Shown here: one piece after another, positions 35,205-43,370 of the stretch
How positions within the stretch are numbered: the stretch's first letter is position 1
How the letters are laid out: the number at the start of each line of letters is the position of its first letter
Source of the DNA: Nocardiopsis trehalosi NBRC 14201
Lineage (GTDB): Bacteria; Actinomycetota; Actinomycetes; Streptosporangiales; Streptosporangiaceae
NCBI RefSeq assembly: GCF_001552555.1
Contig: NZ_BCRK01000002.1
Location: forward strand, 1 to 64,000
Direction: 5' to 3'
DNA length: 64,000 nucleotides
Notes under the pieces: model-generated
Database searches by the model: none
What the model was told of the DNA's origin: nothing
Seen by the model: the letters and a program-made list of their open reading frames with translations, nothing else
Position numbers and translations under genes: made by a program

Positions 35205-36112
35205 CCGGCACCGCACCGGTGGCCGCCACCCCCGGCCGCGGCCCGGCGGCGGGCACGACCGCACGTCCGCCCGGGCCCGCCGCCGGCCCGGGCGGGCCCC
35301 TCGCCGAACTCCGCGCCGCCCGCATGGTGTGGCGGCGCGAGATGCTGCACTTCCTGCGCGACCCCGTCCGCACGGCGGTGTCGCTGCTCCAGCCGATGGT
35401 GTTCCTGTTCATCCTCGGGGTGGGCCTGTCCCGCATGTACGCGCAGGCGGGCACGGGCGCGGGCGTCGGCGGCTACCTGGTGTTCCTGTTCCCCGGGGTG
35501 CTCGTCATGGCGGTGCAGGCCCCGGCCGTCTCGGTGGGGGCGTCCATCGTCTGGGACCGGCAGAGCGGGTTCCTGCGCGAGATGCTCGTCGCCCCGGTCC
35601 GCCGCTCCACCCTGCTGCTGGCCAAGTGCCTGGGCGGTGCCACCGTCGCCACCTGCACCGGCCTCGTCGTGCTCGCCTGCTGCGGGCTCGTCGGCATCCC
35701 CTACCGGCCCGACCTCGTCCTGCTGCTGCTGGTGCAGTCCGGGCTCACCGCCCTCGTCATGACCTCGATCGCCGCGCTCGTGGCGTGCACCATCCGCCGC
35801 CTGCAGACCTTCAACACCGTGCTGACCGTGCTGATGACCCCGGTGCTGTTCCTGTCCGGCGCCATGTTCCCGGTCAGCGCCATGCCCGCCTGGATGGCGC
35901 CCGCCGCCCTGGCCAACCCGCTCACCTACGCCGTCGACGCCATGCGCCGCACGATCGGCGCGCGGCTGCCGCAGGGCCAGGCCGAGGCGCTCGCCCAGCC
36001 GGTGGCGTGGGGCGGGTGGCACCCGACCGTGGCCGTCGAGATCGGCCTGGTGGCCGGGTTCTGCGTGGCCGCCCTGGCGCTGTCGGTGCGCAGATTCGCG
36101 CGGATCGAGTGA
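35201..36112 (+). CDS. ABC-2 type permease of the lanthipeptide cluster (CinH-like)
   Basis: The 303-residue protein has a polar Gly/Pro/Ala-rich N-terminal tail and six membrane helices. It shows DrrB features (FLRDPVRTAVSLLQPMVFLF; FLREMLVAPVRRSTLLLAK). It is translationally coupled to the ATPase gene through a four-base ATGA overlap. It is the last gene of the operon; 25 bases later the converging PTS gene ends. Export and possibly partial self-protection are its likely roles. Confidence 0.92.
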   Translation: MTGTAPVAATPGRGPAAGTTARPPGPAAGPGGPLAELRAARMVWRREMLHFLRDPVRTAVSLLQPMVFLFILGVGLSRMYAQAGTGAGVGGYLVFLFPGVLVMAVQAPAVSVGASIVWDRQSGFLREMLVAPVRRSTLLLAKCLGGATVATCTGLVVLACCGLVGIPYRPDLVLLLLVQSGLTALVMTSIAALVACTIRRLQTFNTVLTVLMTPVLFLSGAMFPVSAMPAWMAPAALANPLTYAVDAMRRTIGARLPQGQAEALAQPVAWGGWHPTVAVEIGLVAGFCVAALALSVRRFARIE

Positions 36113-36137
36113 TCCGGCCCCCGGCCGCCGCGCCGGC

Positions 36138-37619
36138 TCAGGCCCCGCGGCGGGGCGGCCGGCCCTCGCCCGCCGTGGCCGCGGTACGCCGGGCGCCGGG
36201 GTCCCACCCGGTGTCCACCAGCCGCTTCTGCACCACGATCGCCCCCACCAGCAGCACCGCCGCCACCGCCAGGGACACCACCACGCCCACCACGTCGCCG
36301 CCGCGGAACCCGTAGCCCACCGCCATCCCGAACCAGCCGAAGTCGGCGTCGCCGAACGTGGTGTTTGCGTTCCCGAACGTGCCCAGCACGCCCAGCAGGA
36401 ACGCCGGCAGCAGGGTGATGATCACGCCGTTGACGAACGCCCCGAGCACCGCGCCGCGCCGCCCGCCCGTGGCGTTGCCGTACACCCCGGCGGCGCCGCC
36501 CGTGAAGAAGTGCGGCACCAGGCCGGGCAGGATGAGCGCCAGCCCCAGCACCGGGTTGAGCCACACCGCCATGACCGCCAGGGTGGCCAGCCCGCCGACG
36601 AAGCTGGAGATGAACCCCACGAGCACGGCGTTCTGCGCGAACGGGAACACGATCGGGGCGTCCAGGGCGGGTACCGCCCCGGGCACGATGCGCTCGGCGA
36701 TCCCCTGGAACGCCGGCACCAGCTCGCCGAGGATGGTCCGCACCCCGTACAGGATCACCGCCACGCCGATCCCGAACTGGAGGCCCTGCATGACCGACTG
36801 CATCACGAAGTGGCCCACGGTGGGCTCCACGCCCTCGGGCGGGGGGAACATCTCCAGGGCGGCGGCGGTGCCCAGACGCGCCCAGTAGAGCAGGGCCACG
36901 GCCACATAGACCAGCACCATCGACAGCGCGGTGGCCACCATGGAGTCGCGGAGGAACCGCAGGCCCTCGGGCAGCTTCATGTCCTCGGTGCTGCGGCTGG
37001 TGCGGCCCACCACCTGCCCGGTCACCCCGGCCGCGATGTAGCCCAGCGTCCCGAAGTGGCCGATGGCGATCTTGCCGTCCCCGCCCACCCGCCGGGTCCA
37101 CGGCTGGGCCAGGGCGGGCAGCGCAACCATGACCACCGCCAGCAGGACCGCGCCGAGCGCGACCTTCGCCAGGGTGGGCAGTTCGGTGGTCGCCAGCACC
37201 ATGGTGAGCAGGGTGGCCATGAACAGCGTGTGGTGGCCGGTGAGGAACACGTAGTGCAGCGGGGTGAACCGGGCGAGCAGGAGGCTGAGCACGAACCCGG
37301 CGATCATGATCCACGCCACCTGGGCGCCGAACCGCTCCTGGGCGATCGCGACGATCGCCTCGTTGGTCGGCACCACCCCTTGGGCGCCGGCGGCGCCCTG
37401 GATCATCACGCCCAGCGGGTCGAGCGCGGCCACCACGATCGCGGCTCCGGCGCCGATCAGCAGGAACCCGAGGACGGCCTTGATCCCGCCGCCGATGATC
37501 TGCCCGACCGACCTGCGCAGTGCGATGAGCCCGGCTGCGGTGATCAGGCCGACCATGTAGGCGGGGACGCTCAGCAGCTCGTTGACCACGAACTGGGCGA
37601 CCGCGACGATCCACTCCAT
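36138..37619 (-). CDS. ulaA: PTS ascorbate-type EIIC permease (UlaA/SgaT family)
   Basis: The 493-residue membrane subunit of a phosphotransferase system imports and phosphorylates L-ascorbate or a related sugar acid. It has about eleven helices; signature stretches include YMVGLITAAGLIALRRSVGQIIGGGIKAVLGF, FTPLHYVFLTGHHTLFMA, and GGAAGVYGNATGGRRGAVLGAF. The ribosome site AAGGAG suits the second of two tandem ATGs (37622/37619). It is third in an operon after the EIIA and EIIB genes. No UlaG lactonase or UlaD/E/F enzymes are next to it, so the true substrate is uncertain. Confidence 0.88.
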   Translation of the reverse strand: MEWIVAVAQFVVNELLSVPAYMVGLITAAGLIALRRSVGQIIGGGIKAVLGFLLIGAGAAIVVAALDPLGVMIQGAAGAQGVVPTNEAIVAIAQERFGAQVAWIMIAGFVLSLLLARFTPLHYVFLTGHHTLFMATLLTMVLATTELPTLAKVALGAVLLAVVMVALPALAQPWTRRVGGDGKIAIGHFGTLGYIAAGVTGQVVGRTSRSTEDMKLPEGLRFLRDSMVATALSMVLVYVAVALLYWARLGTAAALEMFPPPEGVEPTVGHFVMQSVMQGLQFGIGVAVILYGVRTILGELVPAFQGIAERIVPGAVPALDAPIVFPFAQNAVLVGFISSFVGGLATLAVMAVWLNPVLGLALILPGLVPHFFTGGAAGVYGNATGGRRGAVLGAFVNGVIITLLPAFLLGVLGTFGNANTTFGDADFGWFGMAVGYGFRGGDVVGVVVSLAVAAVLLVGAIVVQKRLVDTGWDPGARRTAATAGEGRPPRRGA

Positions 37620-37702
37620 CATCTGCTCCTTGGTCGGGGCTCGCGGGGCGCGCGGGCGGGGTCGGGGAGGAGCGTGCGCCGCCGGCCGGGGCCGGCGCCG
37701 GG

Positions 37703-37975
37703 TCAGCCGACGGCGGCGCCGAGCTTCTCGCGGACCTCGTCGCCGTCGATGAAGTTGTCGATGACCACCACGGGCACCCCGATGTCGCCGAGTTCGGCGG
37801 CGAGTTCGCCCGAGGTCAGGACGACGTCGGCGGTGGCGGCGGCGCCGCGGGCGGTGCCGATGTCGGCCACCTCCACGTCGGCGTCCAGCCCGAGGTCCTG
37901 GGCGGCGCGTTCGGCGTTGCTCTTCAGCAGGACGCTGGTGCCGATTCCCATGCCGCACACGGCGAGGATCTTCAT
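37703..37975 (-). CDS. ulaB: PTS ascorbate-type EIIB subunit
   Basis: The 90-residue phosphocarrier begins MKILAVCGMGIGTSVLLKSN. Cys7 is the phosphorylation site in the P-loop-like CGMGIGTS. It passes phosphate from EIIA to the incoming sugar on EIIC. Its ATG overlaps the EIIA stop by four bases (TCAT on the plus strand at 37972-37975). Confidence 0.92.
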   Translation of the reverse strand: MKILAVCGMGIGTSVLLKSNAERAAQDLGLDADVEVADIGTARGAAATADVVLTSGELAAELGDIGVPVVVIDNFIDGDEVREKLGAAVG

Positions 37976-38442
37976 TCCTGGCTCGTCTCGTACTCGGTGA
38001 TGATGGCGTGGATGCGTCGGGCGTCGGGGGCGGAGGTCAGCGCCTCCAGCCGGGTGGGGTCGGCGAGCATGCGGGCCAGCCGCGACAGGGCGGAGGAGTG
38101 CCCGTCGTGGTCGACGGCGGCCAGGCCGATCACGAGGTGGACGGGGTCGTTCTGGGCGTGCCCGAACGCGACGGGCGTGGCCAGCCCGGCCCACGACAGC
38201 CCCGTGCGCAGCACGTCGGGCGAGGGGCGGGCGTGGGCGAGCGCGAGCCCGGGGGCGATGACGATGTAGGGGCCGTACTCCTCGACCGCGTCCTGCATCT
38301 GCCGGACGTAGGGTTCGGTGCTGACCCCGGTCGCGACGAGGAGTTCGCCGGCGGCGCGGATCGCCCCCCGCCAGTCGGGCACCTGGATGCCGGTCACGAT
38401 CGCCTCGACCGGCAGCAGCCGGGACAGCGATGGTTCCCCCAT
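37972..38442 (-). CDS. ulaC: PTS EIIA subunit (UlaC/mannitol-fructose class)
   Basis: The 156-residue cytoplasmic EIIA domain has EYGPYIVIAPGLALAHARPS; the His of AHARP is the phospho-acceptor from HPr. It also has FGHAQNDPVHLVIGLAAVDHDGH. ATG 38442 follows TGGAGGGCGCCGT. It is first in the ulaC-ulaB-ulaA operon; the 177-base gap to the divergent HAD gene must hold the promoter. Confidence 0.88.
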   Translation of the reverse strand: MGEPSLSRLLPVEAIVTGIQVPDWRGAIRAAGELLVATGVSTEPYVRQMQDAVEEYGPYIVIAPGLALAHARPSPDVLRTGLSWAGLATPVAFGHAQNDPVHLVIGLAAVDHDGHSSALSRLARMLADPTRLEALTSAPDARRIHAIITEYETSQE

Positions 38443-38619
38443 ACGGCGCCCTCCAGACGACGAACCGCGCGCCACGGCCGACGCGCGGGCGTTCTACCAC
38501 GTTCCCCACGCTATGCCGTGATCGCCCGAATGTAACGTAAGGCGGTCTGCGGTGTCGCGGGCGGATCCGCCCGTTTCGACCGCGGACGGGGTGCGGGACG
38601 GAACGGGAGCGGAGCGGCC

Positions 38620-39306
38620 ATGCGGCAGAACCTGATCTTCGACGCGGACGACACGCTGTGGGAGAACAACGTGCTGTTCGAGCGGGCGGTCGAGGGCTAC
38701 ATCGACCACGTCGACCACCCCGCGCTGACGCGGAAGCAGGTGCGCGCGGTGCTGAACGACGTGGAGCGCGAGAACTCCGCGCTGTACGGCTACGGGGCCC
38801 GGGTGTTCGAGCGGAGCCTGACCGACGCGCTGGCCCGGCTCCGCCCGGACACCCCCGTGGGGGAGGACGACCGGGCGGTGCTGCGCGGGTTGTGCGCGGC
38901 GATCCTCGACAGCGAGGTGGAGCTGATCGCGGGCGCCGCCGAGACCCTGCGGGCGCTGGGGGAGCGGCACCGGCTGTTCCTGCTCACCAAGGGCGACCCC
39001 GCCGACCAGCGGCGGAAGATCGACGCCTCCGGGCTGGCCCCGCTGTTCGCCGGGGTGGGGATCGTCCGGGAGAAGGACGCGTCCGCCTACCGCGACTTCA
39101 CCGCCCGCCACGCGCTGGACCCGGACACCACCTGGATGATCGGCAACTCGGTGCGCTCCGACGTGCGCCCCGCGCTCGACGCCGGTCTGGGCGCGGTCCT
39201 GGTGCCGCACCCGCTCACCTGGGCGCTGGAGCGCGCCGACCCGCCGAGCGGCCACCCGCGCTTCCGCGAGGTCGACCCCATCACCCGCCTGACGGCCGTG
39301 TTCTGA
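38620..39306 (+). CDS. HAD-superfamily hydrolase
   Basis: The 228-residue phosphatase-like protein has motif I NLIFDADDTLWENN (nucleophile and acid Asp), a helical cap, motif II FLLTKGD, motif III Lys in GIVREKDAS, and motif IV WMIGNSVRSDVRPALDAG. It probably dephosphorylates a small metabolite. It lies divergent to the PTS operon. ATG 38620 follows GGGAGCGGAGCGGCC. The substrate is unknown. Confidence 0.85.
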   Translation: MRQNLIFDADDTLWENNVLFERAVEGYIDHVDHPALTRKQVRAVLNDVERENSALYGYGARVFERSLTDALARLRPDTPVGEDDRAVLRGLCAAILDSEVELIAGAAETLRALGERHRLFLLTKGDPADQRRKIDASGLAPLFAGVGIVREKDASAYRDFTARHALDPDTTWMIGNSVRSDVRPALDAGLGAVLVPHPLTWALERADPPSGHPRFREVDPITRLTAVF

Positions 39307-39324
39307 CGCCGGCGGCGCCCGCGC

Positions 39325-40017
39325 TCACCCGGAGCGCGCCACCCGGAACCCGAGGTCGTCGATGCGCAGGGTGGGGTGGCTCTTGCGGCGGCACGCCGCC
39401 CGCAGCGCGCGCGGCACGTCCTGCCACCCGCCGCCCCGGAAGACCCGGTAGGGGCCGTAGACGGCGGGGTCGTAGACGTCCCAGCACCACTCCCACACGT
39501 TGCCGATCATGTCGTGCAGGCCCCACGCGTTGGGCGCCCGGGTGGCGACGTCGTGCGCGGCGCCGCCGGAGTTCCCCCGGTGCCAGGCGATCGCGTCCAG
39601 GTCGCCGTAGCGGTCGCCGGCCGTGCCGGCCCGGCAGGCGTACTCCCACTCGGCCTCGGTGGGCAGCCGGTAGCCGTCGGCGCCGGGCACCGCGGCGGTG
39701 CCCACCGCGTCCGGGTCGGTTCCGGGCCGGTAGCAGGGGGTGCGCCCGGCCGCCCGCGACAGCGCGTTGCAGAACCGGACGGCGTCGGTCCAGGAGACCT
39801 CGGTGACGGGTGCCAGCGGACCCGCGGCGGCCCCGGGGGCGGTGCCGAGGACGGCGCGGTACAGCCCGCGGGTCACCGGGACGGCCGAGAGGCGGAACGC
39901 CGCGACGGCGGCGGTGCGCTCGGTGCGGGCGCGCTCGTCGCGCAGGACGACCTCGCCCGCGGGAATGGGGAGCAGCAGCTCCTCGACCGCGTCGGGCGCG
40001 GTGCTCAGGGGGACCAT
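39325..40017 (-). CDS. Formylglycine-generating-enzyme-like (SUMF1 domain) protein
   Basis: The 230-residue protein matches the C-type-lectin-like FGE-sulfatase fold: PVTRGLYRAVLG, PVTEVSWTDAVRFCNALSRAAG, YRLPTEAEWEYACRAGTAG, GNVWEWCWDVYDP and RVFRGGGWQDVPRALRAACRR. True FGEs are about 300 residues and use paired Cys with copper. This short form may be a non-catalytic or differently acting relative. No sulfatase gene is nearby. It converges with the HAD gene. Confidence 0.82.
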   Translation of the reverse strand: MVPLSTAPDAVEELLLPIPAGEVVLRDERARTERTAAVAAFRLSAVPVTRGLYRAVLGTAPGAAAGPLAPVTEVSWTDAVRFCNALSRAAGRTPCYRPGTDPDAVGTAAVPGADGYRLPTEAEWEYACRAGTAGDRYGDLDAIAWHRGNSGGAAHDVATRAPNAWGLHDMIGNVWEWCWDVYDPAVYGPYRVFRGGGWQDVPRALRAACRRKSHPTLRIDDLGFRVARSG

Positions 40018-40075
40018 CCCCTATTCCTACCGCAACGGTGGACATCGCGTCCGGGCGGGTGGGGCCGGGCGGCGC

Positions 40076-40768
40076 TCAGCGGGGCGGGCGGGCCATGCGC
40101 GCGGAGGTGCGGTCGCGGTGTTCGAGGGTCTCGCTGGTGGTGCGGGTCTGCGCGCGCATCAGCCGCCGGGCGTCGTCGGCCGCCGCCCGCGCGGTCGCGG
40201 GGCTGGCGGCCTGCCGCCGGACCGGGGCCTCGTCGTCGGGCAGGCCGATGTCGGGCGGCAGGCCCACCCGGCCGACGACGCGCAACTGGGCGCTCTCCTG
40301 GGACACCGACGGGCGGATGTCGCCGGTGTCCGACTTCCAGTTCCGCAGCCGGTGCTGGAGCCATTCGACGCCCGCGTAACCCTCGCCCAGCGGCCACGGC
40401 CGGCCGTCGTGCCGGTGGCTGAGGGCGTGCAGCAGGTCGGCGATGGACCAGCCCGCCGAGAAGAACCGGGCGGCCTCGTCGCGCAGTTCGGGGAACGCCA
40501 CCCCGCGCAGCGACGGGTCGCGGTGGCGCAGCAGTTCGCACGCGCGGTGCACGTCGCTGCGGGTGTGCACGGGGCGGCGCATCGGGTCGGGCGTCGACGG
40601 GGCCAGCAGGGCGTCGTCGACGGTGATGACGACGTCGTTGCCGCCCCGGTTCTCCCAGATGCCGACCTGGTCGCGCGGCCAGCCCTGCGACTCGGTCAGG
40701 GCCGCGGCCAGGCGGCGGAGGTCGAAGCCGTCGTCGGAGCTGATCCGGATCTCGGCCACCGTGGTCAT
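40076..40768 (-). CDS. Conserved-type hypothetical protein with Trp-rich helical segment
   Basis: The 230-residue, acidic-then-basic protein gives no clear family match. The middle part (FSAGWSIADLLHALSHRHDG, then WPLGEGYAGVEWLQHRLRNW) resembles a short helical segment seen in many actinobacterial replication- or conjugation-related proteins, which I cannot name safely. The C terminus is Arg/Ala-rich and probably disordered. ATG 40768 follows GAGGGGGG. It may be co-transcribed with the FGE-like gene (58-base gap). Confidence 0.6.
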   Translation of the reverse strand: MTTVAEIRISSDDGFDLRRLAAALTESQGWPRDQVGIWENRGGNDVVITVDDALLAPSTPDPMRRPVHTRSDVHRACELLRHRDPSLRGVAFPELRDEAARFFSAGWSIADLLHALSHRHDGRPWPLGEGYAGVEWLQHRLRNWKSDTGDIRPSVSQESAQLRVVGRVGLPPDIGLPDDEAPVRRQAASPATARAAADDARRLMRAQTRTTSETLEHRDRTSARMARPPR

Positions 40769-40977
40769 CCCCCCTCGAACGCGCCCGGCGCGGCCGGGCG
40801 GGCGGCGCGGCGCCCCCGCACCCCATCATGCATGATGGGTGGGACGCCGACGGCCGCGCCCGCGACCGGATGAACCGGGGCATATCCCGTGGTCGGGGCG
40901 TGCCACTATGGTGGCCGTGCTCTCCGGCGCCGGGCCACCGGCGTCCCCGCCGAGATTGCCTGAGGGTGGTTGCCTCC

Positions 40978-41922
40978 GTGCCAGATTCCGCATTCGCGCC
41001 CGAGACGGCGGCGTCCAACGCGTCGCTGCGGGCGTTCCTCCACGGACTCCCGGGGGTCGACGAGGTGGGGGCGCGCGCCCGCGCCGCCGACCTGTCGACC
41101 CGGTCGATCAAGACCACCGCCAAGGCGCGGGCCATCGACCTCGCCATCCGCATGGTCGACCTCACCACCCTGGAGGGCGCCGACACGCCGGGCAAGGTCC
41201 GCGCCCTGTCCGCCAAGGCCGTCCACCCCGACCCCGCCGACCCCTCGGTGCCGCGCGTCGCGGCCGTGTGCGTCTACTCCGACCTGGTCGGCGTGGCCGT
41301 CGAGGCCCTGGCCGGCAGCGGGGTCAAGGTGGCGTCCGTGGCCACCGCGTTCCCCGCGGGCCGCGCCCCGCTGAGCGCCAAGCTCACCGACACCCGCCGC
41401 GCCGTCGCCGACGGCGCCGCCGAGATCGACATGGTCATCGACCGGGGCGCGTTCCTCGCCGGCGACTACCGCAAGGTCCACGACGAGATCATCGCGGTGA
41501 AGGAGGCGTGCGGCGACGCCCACCTCAAGGTCATCCTGGAGACCGGCGAACTCGCCACCTACGACAACGTGCGCCGCGCGTCGTGGCTGGCCATCCACGC
41601 CGGCGCCGACTTCATCAAGACCTCCACCGGCAAGGTGGCGCCCGCCGCCACCCTCCCGGTCACCCTCATCATGCTGGAGGCGGTCCGCGACCACCACGCC
41701 GCCACCGGCCGCCGGGTCGGCGTGAAGCCCGCGGGCGGCATCCGCACCACCAAGGACGCCGTCCGCAACCTCGTCCTGGTCAACGAGGTCGCCGGGCCCG
41801 CCTGGCTCGACCCCGACCTGTTCCGGCTCGGGGCGTCCAGCCTGCTCAACGACCTGCTGATGCAGCGCACCCGGCTGACCACCGGCACCTACCCCGGCCC
41901 CGACTACTACACGCTGGACTGA
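40978..41922 (+). CDS. deoC: Deoxyribose-phosphate aldolase
   Basis: The 314-residue enzyme cleaves 2-deoxyribose 5-phosphate to acetaldehyde and glyceraldehyde 3-phosphate. The TIM-barrel motifs are AAVCVYSDLVGVAVEAL, VASVATAFPAGRAPLSAK, EIDMVIDRGAFLAGDY, LKVILETGEL, the Schiff-base Lys in GADFIKTSTGK and the proton-relay Lys in VGVKPAGGIRT. The start is GTG 40978 after GAGGG; GTG 40966 is also possible. It leads an operon with two aldehyde-dehydrogenase-like genes, which would oxidise the acetaldehyde released. Confidence 0.94.
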   Translation: MPDSAFAPETAASNASLRAFLHGLPGVDEVGARARAADLSTRSIKTTAKARAIDLAIRMVDLTTLEGADTPGKVRALSAKAVHPDPADPSVPRVAAVCVYSDLVGVAVEALAGSGVKVASVATAFPAGRAPLSAKLTDTRRAVADGAAEIDMVIDRGAFLAGDYRKVHDEIIAVKEACGDAHLKVILETGELATYDNVRRASWLAIHAGADFIKTSTGKVAPAATLPVTLIMLEAVRDHHAATGRRVGVKPAGGIRTTKDAVRNLVLVNEVAGPAWLDPDLFRLGASSLLNDLLMQRTRLTTGTYPGPDYYTLD

Positions 41923-41933
41923 GAGGCCGAGCC

Positions 41934-43370
41934 GTGGACCAGATCTTCGAGTACGCGCCCGCGCCCGAGTCGCGCTCCGTGGTGTCGCTGCGCGACACCT
42001 ACGAACCGTTCATCGACGGCGCCTTCACCCCCGCCGCCACCGGCGAGTACCTCACCACCGCCAACCCGGCCGACGAGGAGCCGCTGGCCCGGGTCGCGGT
42101 GTCCGGCGCCGCCGACGTCGACCGGGCGGTGGCCGCCGCCCGCCGCGCCTTCGACACGGTGTGGGGCCCGATGCCCGGCCGCGAGCGCGGCAAGTACCTG
42201 TTCCGCATCGCCCGCATCCTCCAGGAGCGGTCGCGCGAACTCGCGGTGCTGGAGTCGCTCGACAACGGCAAGCCCATCAAGGAGACCCGCGACGTCGACC
42301 TGCCCCTGGTCGCGGCGCACTTCTTCTACTACGCCGGGTGGGCCGACAAGCTGGAGCACGCCGGGTTCGGCCCCCGCCCCCGGCCGCTCGGCGTCGCCGC
42401 CCAGATCATCCCGTGGAACTTCCCGCTGCTCATGCTGGCGTGGAAGATCGCGCCCGCCCTCGCGACGGGCAACACCGTGGTCCTCAAGCCGGCCGAGACC
42501 ACCCCGCTCACCGCCCTGGTGTTCGCCGAGATCTGCCAGGAGGCCGACCTGCCCCCGGGCGTCGTCAACATCCTGCCGGGCGCGGGCGAGACCGGGCGGG
42601 CCCTGGTCGCCCACCCGGGCACCGACAAGGTCGCGTTCACCGGGTCGACCGAGGTCGGCCGCGAGATCGCCCGCGCGGTCGCGGGCACCGACCGGCGGGT
42701 GAGCCTGGAACTCGGCGGCAAGGGCGCCAACATCGTCTACGACGACGCGGCGCTCGACCAGGCGGTCGAGGGCATCGTCTCCGGCATCTTCTTCAACCAG
42801 GGGCACGTGTGCTGCGCCGGGTCGCGGCTGCTGGTGCAGGAGTCGATCGCCGAAGAGCTGCTGCCGCGGCTGCGCGCCCGCATCGAGCGGCTCCGCCTGG
42901 GCGACCCGCTCGACAAGAACACCGACATCGGGGCGATCAACTCCGCCGCCCAGCTCGACCGCATCCGCGACCTGGCCCGCTCCGGCGCCGACGAGGGCGC
43001 CGAGGGCTGGTCGCCGGCCTGCGAACTGCCCGAGCGCGGGTACTGGTTCCCGCCCACGGTGTTCACCGGGGTGACCCAGGCCCACCGCATCGCCCGCGAG
43101 GAGATCTTCGGGCCGGTCCTGTCGGTCCTCACCTTCCGCACCCCCGAGGAGGCGGTCGCCAAGGCCAACAACACCCCGTACGGGCTGTCGGCCGGGGTGT
43201 GGACCGAGAAGGGCTCCCGCATGCTGTGGACCGCCGAGCGGCTGCGCGCCGGTGTGGTGTGGTCCAACACGTTCAACAAGTTCGACCCGGCCAGCCCGTT
43301 CGGGGGCTACAAGGAGTCCGGCTACGGCCGGGAGGGCGGGCGGCACGGACTGGAGGCGTACCTTGGCTGA
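41934..43370 (+). CDS. Aldehyde dehydrogenase
   Basis: The 478-residue NAD(P)-dependent enzyme has the nucleotide-site segment IIPWNFPLLMLAWKIAPALATG, GFTGS-type loop VAFTGSTEVGREI, catalytic Glu in LELGGKGANIV and nucleophile Cys in FFNQGHVCCAGSR, with EEIFGPVL later. It starts 11 bases after deoC (GTG 41934, GAGAGGCCGAGCC upstream), so the likely task is oxidising acetaldehyde from deoxyribose breakdown. Its last eight bases overlap the next gene. Confidence 0.92.
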   Translation: MDQIFEYAPAPESRSVVSLRDTYEPFIDGAFTPAATGEYLTTANPADEEPLARVAVSGAADVDRAVAAARRAFDTVWGPMPGRERGKYLFRIARILQERSRELAVLESLDNGKPIKETRDVDLPLVAAHFFYYAGWADKLEHAGFGPRPRPLGVAAQIIPWNFPLLMLAWKIAPALATGNTVVLKPAETTPLTALVFAEICQEADLPPGVVNILPGAGETGRALVAHPGTDKVAFTGSTEVGREIARAVAGTDRRVSLELGGKGANIVYDDAALDQAVEGIVSGIFFNQGHVCCAGSRLLVQESIAEELLPRLRARIERLRLGDPLDKNTDIGAINSAAQLDRIRDLARSGADEGAEGWSPACELPERGYWFPPTVFTGVTQAHRIAREEIFGPVLSVLTFRTPEEAVAKANNTPYGLSAGVWTEKGSRMLWTAERLRAGVVWSNTFNKFDPASPFGGYKESGYGREGGRHGLEAYLG

